Source of the DNA: JAAYOS01 sp050950785
GTDB taxonomy: Bacteria > Bacillota > Clostridia > Oscillospirales > JAAYOS01
DNA length: 64,000 bases
Assembly (NCBI GenBank): GCA_050950785.1
Contig: JBMNIG010000024.1
Location: 1-64,000, forward strand
Direction: 5' to 3'
Part shown: in pieces, positions 15,781-25,009 of the stretch
Layout: each line of letters begins with the position of its first letter
Numbering within the stretch: position 1 is the first letter of the stretch
Made by a program: the position numbers and the translations under genes
The notes under the pieces: generated by a model
Seen by the model: the letters and a program-made list of their open reading frames with translations, nothing else
Told to the model about the DNA's origin: nothing
Database searches by the model: none

Positions 15781-16767
15781 CTACTCAAGTGTGGCGTACA
15801 TTATCGCTTTGATGGTATGCATGCGATTTTCCGACTGTGGAAAAACCAACGATTGCGGGCTTTCGAACACCTCGTTTGTTACCTCCATACAGGACCGGTT
15901 GAATCTCTTCCCCATCTCCCTGCCGATATCAGTCTTAAGATCATGGAACGAGGGCAGGCAATGCATAAATACAGCCCGTGGACCGGCATTATCCATCAGT
16001 TGCTTGTTTACTTGGTAGGGCGAAAGCTCTCGCACCCGCTCTTCCCAAACCGATTGAGGTTCTCCCATGGATACCCAAACATCCGTATAGATAACCTCTG
16101 CTCCTACGACAGCCTCATTTGGATCTTCACAAAAGCTGATAGTTGCGCCGGTTTGGCTTGCTATTTTGCGGCATTGCTCAACCAGTTCTGAATCGGGGTA
16201 ATATTTTTGGGGAGCACAAGCAGTAAAATGCATACCCATCATTGCGCAACCTATCATAAGGGAGTTGCCCATGTTGTAGCGGGCATCACCCAAATAAACA
16301 AGATGGATACCTTTTATCCCACCAAAATGTTCTTTTATAGTCAAAAGATCCGCCAGTACCTGTGTGGGATGAAATTTGTCGGTCAACCCATTCCATACGG
16401 GAACGGAGGCATATTTAGCAAGCACTTCCACTCGCTGCTGAGAATATCCGCGGTATCCTATCCCTTCATATAATCCGGAAAGCACCCGAGCCGTATCGGC
16501 TATGCTTTCTTTTGCACCTATCTGTGAACCAATGGTATCCAGGTATGTCACACCCATTCCTAAATCATAGGCCGCAACTTCAAAGCTGCATCGGGTACGT
16601 GTGCTTGTTTTTTCAAAAATCAACGCGATGTTCTTACCTTTTTTAACTTCGTGCAAAATCCCATTTTTCTTTTCGGCCTTTAGCTGCGTTGACAAAGCAA
16701 GCAGTTCCTGTAGTTCGGAAGGTGTATAGTCCAGCAGCTTTAAAAAGTCTCTTCCGACAAATGACAT
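15781..16767 (-). CDS. argF: Ornithine carbamoyltransferase
   Basis: This 328-residue cytosolic enzyme makes citrulline from ornithine and carbamoyl phosphate. It has the carbamoyl-phosphate-binding STRTRCS near residue 57, DVWVSMGE for ornithine binding and MHCLPSFHD with the catalytic Cys. It starts after GGGGAGG, three bases from the argD stop, and is the last gene of the arginine operon. Catabolic use (arcB) cannot be excluded from sequence alone, but the operon context is biosynthetic. Confidence 0.92.
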   Translation of the reverse strand: MSFVGRDFLKLLDYTPSELQELLALSTQLKAEKKNGILHEVKKGKNIALIFEKTSTRTRCSFEVAAYDLGMGVTYLDTIGSQIGAKESIADTARVLSGLYEGIGYRGYSQQRVEVLAKYASVPVWNGLTDKFHPTQVLADLLTIKEHFGGIKGIHLVYLGDARYNMGNSLMIGCAMMGMHFTACAPQKYYPDSELVEQCRKIASQTGATISFCEDPNEAVVGAEVIYTDVWVSMGEPQSVWEERVRELSPYQVNKQLMDNAGPRAVFMHCLPSFHDLKTDIGREMGKRFNRSCMEVTNEVFESPQSLVFPQSENRMHTIKAIMYATLE

Positions 16768-16770
16768 GGC

Positions 16771-17940
16771 TCAATCCTCCCCACATACATCTTTGATTAT
16801 TTCTATCGCCTGATCCAGCTCCTTCTGAGGGATGTTCAACGCTGGTAATAGTCTCACCTTGTCTTTAGCACTCAATGGAAGCACACCTCTCTTTATGCAC
16901 TCTTGAATAACGGCTTTCGAGTCTTTTGCAGTTTCAATACCAATAATCAAGCCCAAACCGTTAACGCTCTTTATCCCTTTGGCACCAACAAGAGTTGCAA
17001 AGATATGATCTGACTTTTCCTTAACCTCCTTGAGCAGTTTTGTATCTATTCGGGATAGGACACTTATGGCAGCAGCACAGCTCAAGGGATTGCCGCCAAA
17101 GGTGGACCCGTGGGTACCGGGTGTAAAAACATCGGCTGTTTTAGCACTAAACAACGTAGCTCCAATTGGCAGTCCTCCCCCTAGCCCCTTTGCGGTTGTG
17201 ACAATGTCAGGCATAATTCCATAATGCATATAACCGTATAGCTCACCTGTTCGCCCGTTACCCACTTGGACCTCATCGGCAATAAGTAAGATGTCGTAAT
17301 CAGCGGCGATTTTAGCCATCCCCTTTACAAATTCCGGCTCCAATGGAATTACGCCCCCTTCGCCCAGTACGACCTCAAAAAGTATTGCCGCAACCTTGTT
17401 TCTTTCAACCAATTGCTTTATTGATTCAATGTTGTTGTGCTCGGCATGTAAAAACCCCTGTGTTAAAGGCTGAAAATCCTTATGAAAGGAGTCCTGACCC
17501 GTTGCCGCAAGCGTGGTAATGGTCCTTCCGTGAAAACTGTTTCTTAGCGTAATAATATTGTAGTATTCGGGTCCCTTCTTTTCGCAGGCATATTTTCGGG
17601 CTGCTTTTATCGCACACTCGTTAGCCTCTGCGCCCGAATTAGAAAAGAACACTTTTCTCATTCCCGTTCGCAAGCATAGCATCTCAGCCAAGACCGCACT
17701 TGGCTCTGTATAATAAAGATTCGATGTGTGCTGATATTTTTGCATCTGAGATATAACGGCCTTCTGCCATGCCTCATCGGCGAAACCAAAAGTGTTGACA
17801 CCGATCCCCGTTCCAAGGTCAATATATTGCTTGCCTTCGCTATCCGTAACAATTGAACCCTTCCCGCTAACAATTTCAATGGGAAAACGGGAGTATGTAT
17901 TTGCAATATATGTCTTATCCAGCTTCATGATCTGTCCCAT
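16771..17940 (-). CDS. argD: Acetylornithine aminotransferase
   Basis: This is a PLP-dependent class III aminotransferase of 389 residues. GTGIGVNTFGF lies in the N-terminal part and the SGAEANECAIK cofactor region follows. Next come LIADEVQVGNGRTG and the PLP-binding Lys in TTAKGLGGGLPIG. It converts N-acetylglutamate semialdehyde to N-acetylornithine. AGGAG lies 6 bases before the ATG at 17940. It sits three bases downstream of argB. Confidence 0.92.
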   Translation of the reverse strand: MGQIMKLDKTYIANTYSRFPIEIVSGKGSIVTDSEGKQYIDLGTGIGVNTFGFADEAWQKAVISQMQKYQHTSNLYYTEPSAVLAEMLCLRTGMRKVFFSNSGAEANECAIKAARKYACEKKGPEYYNIITLRNSFHGRTITTLAATGQDSFHKDFQPLTQGFLHAEHNNIESIKQLVERNKVAAILFEVVLGEGGVIPLEPEFVKGMAKIAADYDILLIADEVQVGNGRTGELYGYMHYGIMPDIVTTAKGLGGGLPIGATLFSAKTADVFTPGTHGSTFGGNPLSCAAAISVLSRIDTKLLKEVKEKSDHIFATLVGAKGIKSVNGLGLIIGIETAKDSKAVIQECIKRGVLPLSAKDKVRLLPALNIPQKELDQAIEIIKDVCGED

Positions 17941-17943
17941 ATC

Positions 17944-18804
17944 CTACTCCTCACTTTGAAACATGGTTCCAATACCTTCATCGGTCAAGGTTTCGATCAA
18001 AAGCGCATGGGGGATACGACCATCAATGATAAAAGCTTTCTTTACTCCTCCATCAAGCGCGGAGATACAGCAGTCCACTTTGGGGATCATGCCGCCTGAG
18101 ATTATCCCTTCTTCCTTTAATGCGAAAGCCTGTTTATATGTAATTTTTGATATCAATGTAGACGGATCATCCTTGTCTCGAAGGATCCCGCATATATCGG
18201 TCATCAAAAACAGACTTTCAGCACCCAGGCTGGCAGCAAGCTCCGCGGCGGCAGTGTCGGCATTGATGTTATATACATTCCCCTGATTGTCGCAGCCGAT
18301 CGTGGAGATAACCGGAATATATCCTTTTTCGATCACATCTAAAATCGGCTCCGTATTAGTTTGGATGATCTCACCGACATAGCCCAGCCTCTCATCCTTC
18401 ATACGTGCCATTATCATATGCCCGTCAACACCGGAAAGTCCGATGGCTTTGCCGTCTTTGTTTTGGATCAGGTTGACCAGGCTTTTGTTGATTTTGCCGG
18501 ACAGCACCATCTGCACGATTTCGACGGTTTCTTTATCGGTAACCCGTAGGCCATCGATGAACTTACTCTCTTTTCCTACCAGTCTTAGCATCTCGGTGAT
18601 CTCAGGGCCTCCGCCGTGCACGAGAACAACTTTTACTCCTATTAAAGATAAAAGAACGATATCACGCATTACCGAGTCTTTAAGCTGCTCATTGATCATG
18701 GCACTGCCGCCATATTTGATAACTATGATCTTGCCATAGTAATTTTGAATGTACGGCAAAGCACTTACTAAAATTGATGCGCGCTGCGCATTTGATATTT
18801 GCAT
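17944..18804 (-). CDS. argB: Acetylglutamate kinase
   Basis: This is an amino-acid kinase fold enzyme of about 286 residues that phosphorylates N-acetylglutamate. Motifs are VIKYGGSAM near the N terminus, LVHGGGPEI, and SGKINKSLV. It probably carries feedback inhibition by arginine, as in the family. An ATG at 18822 overlaps the argJ stop, but AAGGAGG lies between it and the ATG at 18804, which gives the usual N terminus, so I chose 18804. Confidence 0.92.
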   Translation of the reverse strand: MQISNAQRASILVSALPYIQNYYGKIIVIKYGGSAMINEQLKDSVMRDIVLLSLIGVKVVLVHGGGPEITEMLRLVGKESKFIDGLRVTDKETVEIVQMVLSGKINKSLVNLIQNKDGKAIGLSGVDGHMIMARMKDERLGYVGEIIQTNTEPILDVIEKGYIPVISTIGCDNQGNVYNINADTAAAELAASLGAESLFLMTDICGILRDKDDPSTLISKITYKQAFALKEEGIISGGMIPKVDCCISALDGGVKKAFIIDGRIPHALLIETLTDEGIGTMFQSEE

Positions 18805-18818
18805 GGTCTCCTCCTTAT

Positions 18819-20030
18819 TCATGTGCGGTAGCTGCCGTTTATTCTTACATACTCATAAGTCAGGTCGCATCCCCAAGCGATGGCATGAGCTGTTCCGCTG
18901 TTCAGGTCGATCAGCACCTCGACCTCTTCTTCCTGCAGGATCTCTTTAGCGGTGTCCTCCGGAAACTCCACACCTATACCGCCTTTGCACACCAGGATAC
19001 TGCCCTTAGAGGAGGAAAGCCTAACGTCAACCTTGCTTATATCTATCGACTCTCCGCTGTAACCGATGGCACATAGCAAACGTCCCCAGTTTGCATCAGC
19101 CCCAAACATTGCCGTCTTTACCAACGAGGAAGATATCACCGACTTTGCTACTTTTCTAGCCACCTCCTCAGACTCTGCACCATTTGCTCTGCATGTCAGC
19201 AGCTTAGTCGCACCTTCTCCATCGCGTGCGATGGCGCGACTCAAATGTACAGTCACTTTGTTTAGCGCTTTCATAAATGAATCAAAGGCTGTTCCATAGG
19301 AGACAATCGGTGTGTTTTTTGCTTCACCGTTAGCCAATATAACAACCAAATCATTTGTGGATGTATCTCCATCAACACTAATCATGTTGAAGGTCGAGCT
19401 AACGTCGTTTGAAAGTGCAGCTTGAAGCATTTCCGAAGATATGGCACAATCGGTTGTTATAAAAGCAAGCATCGTTGCCATATTAGGGTGTATCATTCCA
19501 CTTCCTTTTGCGATTCCGCCGACTCTGCATTCTACGCCGTTGATTTCAAAGGAAACTGCAAACTCTTTGAGTTTTGTATCGGTTGTCATAATTGCTTCTG
19601 CCGCTTTACTGCTGTAATCACCCAGTCCCTGAGCCAATGCGGGCAAACTATTGGCAATTGGATCGATTGGCAGCTCCTGTCCAATCACCCCGGTGGAAGC
19701 CACAACAACATCCCTTGTACTGATGTTCAACTGCTCAGCCACCAATTTGCACATTTCGGCAGCAACATCCATACCATTTGTAGTGCAAGCATTGGCGTTC
19801 CCGCTATTACAAATAATCGCCTGGGCTTTTCCATCAGTCAAATTTTCTTTGGTTACCACCAATGGCGCTGCCTTTACCAGATTTGTCGTATATACTGCCG
19901 CTGCGTTTGCCACTGCACTGCTGTATATTAAAGCCAAGTCCTTTTTGCTTTTGTTTTTCCGTATGCCGCAGTGAACTCCGTTTGCCATAAAACCTTTAGC
20001 GGCACAAACACCACCGTTTATCACTTGCAT
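18819..20030 (-). CDS. argJ: Bifunctional ornithine acetyltransferase/N-acetylglutamate synthase
   Basis: This protein of about 403 residues recycles the acetyl group from acetylornithine to glutamate. The autocleavage region reads GSGMIHPNMATMLAF, with the Thr that becomes the N-terminal nucleophile of the beta chain. SGNANACTTNG lies earlier. AGGAG precedes the ATG at 20030, and a longer frame to 20093 would overlap argC. The C terminus ends in the family-typical YVRINGSYRT. Presence of argJ indicates the cyclic arginine pathway. Confidence 0.92.
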   Translation of the reverse strand: MQVINGGVCAAKGFMANGVHCGIRKNKSKKDLALIYSSAVANAAAVYTTNLVKAAPLVVTKENLTDGKAQAIICNSGNANACTTNGMDVAAEMCKLVAEQLNISTRDVVVASTGVIGQELPIDPIANSLPALAQGLGDYSSKAAEAIMTTDTKLKEFAVSFEINGVECRVGGIAKGSGMIHPNMATMLAFITTDCAISSEMLQAALSNDVSSTFNMISVDGDTSTNDLVVILANGEAKNTPIVSYGTAFDSFMKALNKVTVHLSRAIARDGEGATKLLTCRANGAESEEVARKVAKSVISSSLVKTAMFGADANWGRLLCAIGYSGESIDISKVDVRLSSSKGSILVCKGGIGVEFPEDTAKEILQEEEVEVLIDLNSGTAHAIAWGCDLTYEYVRINGSYRT

Positions 20031-20041
20031 TGTTTTTCTCC

Positions 20042-20971
20042 TTATAAATCCAATCCTGTTGTTTTGTCGAGACCAAGCTTGATGTTCAGGCACTCAATCG
20101 CGGCTCCAGCAGATCCTTTACCCAAGTTGTCATAGCGTGCCATCAAAAGAATACGCTGTTCATTGCCGCATACCGTAATTTGCATGGAGTCCTTACCCTC
20201 AAGTCCTGCAGCCGACACATAACCATTTTCGTCTATGCTTTCATAATATCTTACTAATGGATCATTGTATTTCTCCTGCAGTACTCGTCGTACATCATCA
20301 ATCGTTTTCCCGGCACTAAGCTGCTGTGCGAAGAGGGATACCGTAACCAACATACCGCTATAAAAGTTCGAAACAATAGGACAAAATATAGGGTCATATG
20401 TAATCCCCGTCATTGCTTTCATTTCCGGCAAGTGCTTGTGCCTTTGACCCAGTGCATACTCACGAGGAGCTTTCAACAACTCATCAGGCTTTTCTTCATA
20501 ATGAGCAATCATCCTCTTTCCACCTCCGCTGTAGCCTGTTAGCGAGTGGCAGGTCAAAAGCGTATCTTTTGATATGATAGATTCCTTAATGAGTGGATAA
20601 ACAAGCGCAATAAAACCCGTTGCATGACATCCCGGAACTGCTATGCGTTGTGAGTTGATGATCTCGTTCTCATGCTCATCTGACAATTCCGGAAAGCCGT
20701 AGGTCCAACCTTTCTGTGTTCGATGCGCTGTAGACGCGTCCATTACTGTAACTTCAGGGTTTTCAATAAGTGACAAGGCCTCACGGGCAGCTTCATCCGG
20801 CAAACACAAAACAGAAATATCGGCTGTGTTGAGCATTTCTTTTCTTGCAGAAGTGTCCTTTCGCTCTACATCCGAAAGCCACAACAATTTCAGATCGCTT
20901 CGATCGGCAAGCCTTTCGTAAATACGCAAGCCCGTTGTGCCAGCTCTTCCGTCAACAAATACCTTTTTCAC
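20042..20971 (-). CDS. argC: N-acetyl-gamma-glutamyl-phosphate reductase (short type)
   Basis: This reductase of about 309 residues converts N-acetylglutamyl phosphate to the semialdehyde. VFVDGRAGTTGLRIYERL is the NADP-binding start, and VPGCHATGF carries the catalytic Cys. The short length and HKHLPEMKAMTG place it in the second, shorter ArgC subfamily. GTG at 20971 follows AAAGGGG at correct spacing. It is the first gene of the operon argC-argJ-argB-argD-argF. Confidence 0.9.
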   Translation of the reverse strand: MKKVFVDGRAGTTGLRIYERLADRSDLKLLWLSDVERKDTSARKEMLNTADISVLCLPDEAAREALSLIENPEVTVMDASTAHRTQKGWTYGFPELSDEHENEIINSQRIAVPGCHATGFIALVYPLIKESIISKDTLLTCHSLTGYSGGGKRMIAHYEEKPDELLKAPREYALGQRHKHLPEMKAMTGITYDPIFCPIVSNFYSGMLVTVSLFAQQLSAGKTIDDVRRVLQEKYNDPLVRYYESIDENGYVSAAGLEGKDSMQITVCGNEQRILLMARYDNLGKGSAGAAIECLNIKLGLDKTTGLDL

Positions 20972-21059
20972 TATTTTCAACCCCTTTGAATAAAATTGCA
21001 TCCTTTTGCATAGATACCAGTGTAAAGTGGATGTAATTATGCATTATGTTATTATGGTA

Positions 21060-21073
21060 TGTATAATTATTCA
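21060..21073 (-). promoter_or_regulatory. ARG box (ArgR/AhrC operator) at the arg operon promoter
   Basis: TGTATAATTATTCA matches the core TGNATWWWWATNCA of ArgR operators at every constrained position. It lies directly downstream of the -10 box, covering the expected start point, so arginine-loaded ArgR would repress. A second, imperfect TGTAATTATGCA lies at 21032-21043. Confidence 0.6.
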
Positions 21074-21075
21074 GT

Positions 21076-21104
21076 ATATTACATTATAATGGAATATAAA
21101 TCAA
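21076..21104 (-). promoter_or_regulatory. Promoter of argCJBDF
   Basis: On the minus strand, TTGATT (complement of 21099-21104), a 17-base spacer and TAATAT (complement of 21076-21081). The operator at 21060-21073 follows at once. Confidence 0.55.
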
Positions 21105-21311
21105 CACAAAGCTGCTAATATTCACATTATTGTATATTTATCCAAACCCGGCATTGTATTCTGCCATACACTTCTACAAACTGCACTACGCAGTCAGACA
21201 AGGGGACGGTTTTTCTGTCTTGGAGCTTGCGCCAAGTTTAAGACATAGGCAAAGATATCTGGACGGTTCTGTTGTCCGATTTTTCTACCCTAATCTCGTT
21301 ATGCTCTCAAC
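21105..21311. repeat. Gene-free stretch with two REP-like palindromes
   Basis: There is no gene here. AGACA at 21196-21200 and TGTCT at 21216-21220 flank GGGGACGG and Ts. GGAC at 21261-21264 and GTCC at 21274-21277 flank GGTTCTGTT. Both belong to the dispersed GACGGTTC/TGTC family. They could be the two ends of one decayed element about 80 bases long. Confidence 0.45.
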
Positions 21312-21341
21312 AAAAAACGCTCTGCCCATTAGGCAGAGCGT
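21312..21341 (-). terminator. Rho-independent terminator of the GntR/DUF1648 operon
   Basis: On the minus strand, ACGCTCTGCC and GGCAGAGCGT form a perfect 10-bp stem with a 5-base loop, followed by six Ts. It lies about 110 bases after the stop of the membrane protein gene. Confidence 0.85.
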
Positions 21342-21451
21342 CTCTTTGTTGATGTGCACGAAGCGAAATAACTTATGTTACACGGATCCAAACACAGAAC
21401 CGTTCTTGTGTCTGGCCCCATCTCCGTGTCTGGTCTAAAAGTAGTCTATTT

Positions 21452-22801
21452 CTACTGATTTAGCTTCGTCTCTAGTTGCTGGTATATTTTGTTTGTCAAT
21501 TCGTCATCACGTGAACCAAATAGGTAGTATTGATTGCTTTCCGTTTTTATCAATATAAATGGCGAATGATTCGGATCGAGACAGACCTTCATTTTGGCAA
21601 TCCCCTTAGCCGAGAAGTTGCCCTTTAGCAGGTTTTCCATCGCTGTACCAAATGTGCGAATCATATTCTCCGGCAGTTCTTCAAGAAGCTTGACTTCTGT
21701 GATTTCTTCATATGGCACAGAATATTCTGAGCTGCCGTACGTGGAAACTATATGGGTATCGGTAAGCACAATCCCTATCTGCCTTCCTCCAATGCTCTCG
21801 AGTAAAGCCCCTGTAAATGGCAAAGCAAGTAGCAATAGAACCAGCAAACCCGTGATTATCTTTCCGGATGTTTTAGCAACATTTATGCTTGAATTTGTAC
21901 CGACACGATTATTTATGATCAAGCGACTGTCGTTGGGATTGTAATATATTACTCCACCGATCCATTTGTCGTCGTCATCAACGTACCAATCCTTACCGCT
22001 TTGTGCGGTCAATTTCTCCTGCACTTTCCGTGTATTCATTTCAACTCTGATTGCAGCTACAGTAATAACAAAACCAACCGCAATTACCATGATTATATTC
22101 CATAATGGGTAATTACGTGTAAGGAGCATCCCTAAACCAAAGGCAGAAAAACTGTAGGCACATATAAGCCACATTTTCCCCCAATTATGTCGACGCACTT
22201 GGGTCAAAACCCGTGATAGTTCAACATTTTTATCAACTGACTCCGATTTGTTACGGTAAAGATAGCGATAGCATAACCAAAAGACTGCAGGACAAATAGC
22301 AAATGTAACATATAGTATCCAGTAACTTTGATCCCAAATCAACGGAAGTAAGCATAAAAGCACTGCCGGGAGAAAAGCCCAGGGAGATAGCCACTTGTTT
22401 GGTGGAATCGCAGCAGTATCTACCCTAATACTCTTATTTTCAGTCTGCTTCCAGCCTTTTTCCAACTTAAGCTTTTTCAAAGCCTTGTTGCATATCACAT
22501 ATGGGACATAAGGGAGTATAATGCAAAGATCAACCCAAATGCACCATAACGTCATAGTAATGGTGATTCCCCTGGCAAAGAGACATGGAACTGCTATAAC
22601 GAGGAGAAATATACATATCCACAGCTGCTGCTTCTTGAAACGCTTAAGGCTTTCCTGCACCTGTTCATCTTCCCGGGCATCATATGGCAAAGTGACACCT
22701 ACTACGATATTCTTCTTGAATTTTGCTTCGTTTACGAGCATGAAATAGAGAAGCGGAGCAATCCAAATGATGCTGGCCCACAATATTACTGTAAAAATCA
22801 T
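21452..22801 (-). CDS. DUF1648/DUF5808-type membrane protein
   Basis: This 449-residue protein has paired membrane segments near the N terminus (residues ~4-22, 56-98). More follow at ~135-175, ~205-245 and ~315-335. A DDDKWIGGVIYYNPNDSR segment near residue 275 is typical of DUF5808, and a cytoplasmic PH-like tail follows. Proteins of this class usually sit beside a small GntR regulator, as here. They are thought to respond to envelope stress, but no precise function is known. Its ATG overlaps the regulator gene by 4 bp, so the two are co-translated. Confidence 0.7.
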   Translation of the reverse strand: MIFTVILWASIIWIAPLLYFMLVNEAKFKKNIVVGVTLPYDAREDEQVQESLKRFKKQQLWICIFLLVIAVPCLFARGITITMTLWCIWVDLCIILPYVPYVICNKALKKLKLEKGWKQTENKSIRVDTAAIPPNKWLSPWAFLPAVLLCLLPLIWDQSYWILYVTFAICPAVFWLCYRYLYRNKSESVDKNVELSRVLTQVRRHNWGKMWLICAYSFSAFGLGMLLTRNYPLWNIIMVIAVGFVITVAAIRVEMNTRKVQEKLTAQSGKDWYVDDDDKWIGGVIYYNPNDSRLIINNRVGTNSSINVAKTSGKIITGLLVLLLLALPFTGALLESIGGRQIGIVLTDTHIVSTYGSSEYSVPYEEITEVKLLEELPENMIRTFGTAMENLLKGNFSAKGIAKMKVCLDPNHSPFILIKTESNQYYLFGSRDDELTNKIYQQLETKLNQ

Positions 22802-23169
22802 CGCTGTCCCTCCTCATATAGCTTCTTACACAAGCTAATAACATCATTTTGACCCATTCCGGCTAATCTCAGCTCGGATATATGCAGTCTCAATGCTTCA
22901 ATAGTTTCTTGCGGAATCGATAGTTCTGTTTTTCTAGATGCTATAACAGCACCAGTTCGACGATCTGTGTTGATGTATCCTTCCTGTTTTAACAACTGGT
23001 AGGCCTTACTGACAGTCATCATATTTATACCGCTCTCTTCTGCCAACGCTCTGATAGTTGGCAAGCGATCTCCGGGTAGCAATTTACCCTCTGCTATTCC
23101 TATCACCACTTGATTTCGTAGTTGTATATACAGAGGAGTATTGCTGTTAAAGTCAAAGTGAAAAATCAT
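22798..23169 (-). CDS. GntR family transcriptional regulator, YtrA type
   Basis: This is a 123-residue DNA-binding protein. An N-terminal winged helix contains PLYIQLRNQVVIGIAEG, LPTIRALAEESGINMMTVSKAYQ and INTDRRTGAVI. A short C-terminal tail of ~45 residues follows, with no ligand-binding domain, which defines the YtrA subgroup. It forms a bicistron with the DUF1648 membrane protein. Two dyads in its own promoter suggest autoregulation. Confidence 0.88.
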   Translation of the reverse strand: MIFHFDFNSNTPLYIQLRNQVVIGIAEGKLLPGDRLPTIRALAEESGINMMTVSKAYQLLKQEGYINTDRRTGAVIASRKTELSIPQETIEALRLHISELRLAGMGQNDVISLCKKLYEEGQR

Positions 23170-23183
23170 ATGTTATGCCCCCT

Positions 23184-23224
23184 TTGCATTAATTATTATA
23201 ATGCAACTAATGCATGTATGTCAA
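23184..23224 (-). promoter_or_regulatory. Promoter with overlapping dyads of the GntR operon
   Basis: On the minus strand, TTGACA (complement of 23219-23224), an 18-base spacer and TATAAT (complement of 23195-23200). TTGCATTA and TAATGCAA at 23184-23206 form a perfect 8-bp dyad that covers the -10 box. A second dyad ATGCA/TGCAT lies in the spacer. Both would suit autorepression by the YtrA-type regulator. Confidence 0.65.
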
Positions 23225-23379
23225 TAGGTGTTTTTCACTTTAAGATGATTTTGACAGCGCTCAGCCGTACGTTTAACCGACAAAATCCTTCTGAGATTTT
23301 ATGAAGTCTCAAAAAATATGTGAACACGCGAATTTGCATAATTCCCGAACTAATCATTATATAAAGTAAAATTTTGATC

Positions 23380-23441
23380 CAAAATTTAATACCCGATAAG
23401 GTACAATCGTTGTTTTCATGAAACAAGTACCTTATCGGGTA
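23380..23441 (-). terminator. guaA terminator
   Basis: A perfect 15-bp stem is formed by 23390-23404 and 23427-23441 (TACCCGATAAGGTAC and its complement) around a 22-base loop. On the minus strand it is followed by ATTAAATTTT. It starts 10 bases after the guaA stop. Confidence 0.75.
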
Positions 23442-23451
23442 TATTATTATA

Positions 23452-24984
23452 TCATTCCCACTCGATAGTCGCCGGTGGCTTTGCTGTTATATCGTAGACG
23501 ACTCTGTTGACATGGCTTACTTCGTTTACTATCCGTTTAGAAACCAATGCAAGCACATCATAGGGGATTCTCGCCCATTCGGCAGTCATATAATCAGTGG
23601 TCGTCACAGCTCGAAGTGCTACTGTATAGTCGTAAGTTCGGGCATCCCCCATAACCCCTACCGACCTCATGTTCGTGAGAACAGCAAAATACTGGCCTAT
23701 GCTGTCATCGAGTCCGGCATTGACCAACTCCTCGCGAAATATCGCATCGGCGTCACGCAATATTTCGAGCTTGTCCTTGGTAATCTCACCTATGATGCGT
23801 ACTGCAAGGCCAGGACCCGGAAACGGCTGACGCTTAACGAGCTTTTCAGGCAGTCCTAGCTCTCTGCCAAGATCCCGGACTTCGTCCTTAAAGAGTAAGC
23901 GCAGCGGTTCAATTATCTCCTTGAAGTTTATGACATCGGGAAGACCACCCACATTGTGATGACTCTTAATAACGGCTGCTTCTCCTACTCCGGATTCAAT
24001 AACATCGGGATAGATAGTTCCTTGCACAAGAAAGTCCACCTCTCCTATTTTCGAGGCTTCCTCCTCAAAAACCCGTATAAACTCCTCGCCGATTATTTTT
24101 CGTTTTTCCTCGGGGTCGGTCACTCCGGAAAGTCTGCTCAGAAAACGATCTTCGGCGTTTACACGTATAAACTGAATGTCCCCTCTTCCAAAGACATCCT
24201 CAACCTCATCGCCCTCATTTTTTCTCATCAATCCATGATCTACAAAAATGCATATCAACTGCTTCCCAATAGCAGTCTTAAGAAGTTGGGCACATACCGA
24301 ACTGTCAACTCCGCCCGATAGTCCAAGCAAGGCCTTTCCACTGCCTACTGTCTCCCTGATTTCTTCAATAGCCTGCTGAGCATAGTTGTGCATAGACCAG
24401 CTTCCATCAGCCTCACAGACCTCATATAGGAAATTCCTCAGAATCTCTGTTCCGTTCTCCGAGTGCTCAACCTCCGCATGGAATTGGATTCCATACATCT
24501 TCTTCTCTCTGTGTTCCATAGCAGCAATAGGGCACTCTTCACTCGATGCTATCGCTTTGAACCCTTTAGGTATTTCAGCCACAAAATCCGCATGGCTCAT
24601 ATAGACTGTTCCCTGGCCGTTCATACCTCTAAACAGTGGAGATGAATTATCATAATTGACTTTGGTGGAACCGTATTCGTGGACCTCCGCTGCCTTTACA
24701 TCTCCGCCAAGGACGTGTGCCATAACCTGCATGCCATAACAGATGCCAAGCACCGGAACTCCCAGATTGAAGAGTTGATTGTCGGGTCGTGGCGCATTAT
24801 CTTCATAAACGCTATTGGGACCACCACTTAGGATTATACCTATTGGCTCTTTCTTTTTTATATCCTCTATAGGCATCCTGTAAGAGTGGACTTCGCAGTA
24901 TACACCACTCTCACGGACTCGCCTTGCGATCAATTGATTGTATTGCCCGCCAAAATCCAATATAAGAACCATTTTGTTCGACAT
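23452..24984 (-). CDS. guaA: GMP synthase (glutamine-hydrolysing)
   Basis: This 510-residue enzyme aminates XMP to GMP. The N-terminal class I glutamine amidotransferase has LDFGGQYNQL, the nucleophile in GICYGMQ and the His in FHAEVEHSENG (usually FHPEV). The ATP-pyrophosphatase domain has the PP-loop LSGGVDSSV near residue 220, and the C-terminal dimerisation domain ends TAKPPATIEWE. Upstream in-frame starts exist, but GAGGAAAG before the ATG at 24984 gives the normal N terminus. It probably shares a transcript with the GNAT gene 25 bases upstream. Confidence 0.93.
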   Translation of the reverse strand: MSNKMVLILDFGGQYNQLIARRVRESGVYCEVHSYRMPIEDIKKKEPIGIILSGGPNSVYEDNAPRPDNQLFNLGVPVLGICYGMQVMAHVLGGDVKAAEVHEYGSTKVNYDNSSPLFRGMNGQGTVYMSHADFVAEIPKGFKAIASSEECPIAAMEHREKKMYGIQFHAEVEHSENGTEILRNFLYEVCEADGSWSMHNYAQQAIEEIRETVGSGKALLGLSGGVDSSVCAQLLKTAIGKQLICIFVDHGLMRKNEGDEVEDVFGRGDIQFIRVNAEDRFLSRLSGVTDPEEKRKIIGEEFIRVFEEEASKIGEVDFLVQGTIYPDVIESGVGEAAVIKSHHNVGGLPDVINFKEIIEPLRLLFKDEVRDLGRELGLPEKLVKRQPFPGPGLAVRIIGEITKDKLEILRDADAIFREELVNAGLDDSIGQYFAVLTNMRSVGVMGDARTYDYTVALRAVTTTDYMTAEWARIPYDVLALVSKRIVNEVSHVNRVVYDITAKPPATIEWE

Positions 24985-25009
24985 AACTTTCCTCATTTCT
25001 TCTGTATAT

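Noticed and set aside
20031..20093. Extended N terminus of ArgJ
   Set aside because: It overlaps argC and is unlike the family. The ATG at 20030 has AGGAG in front and the normal start.
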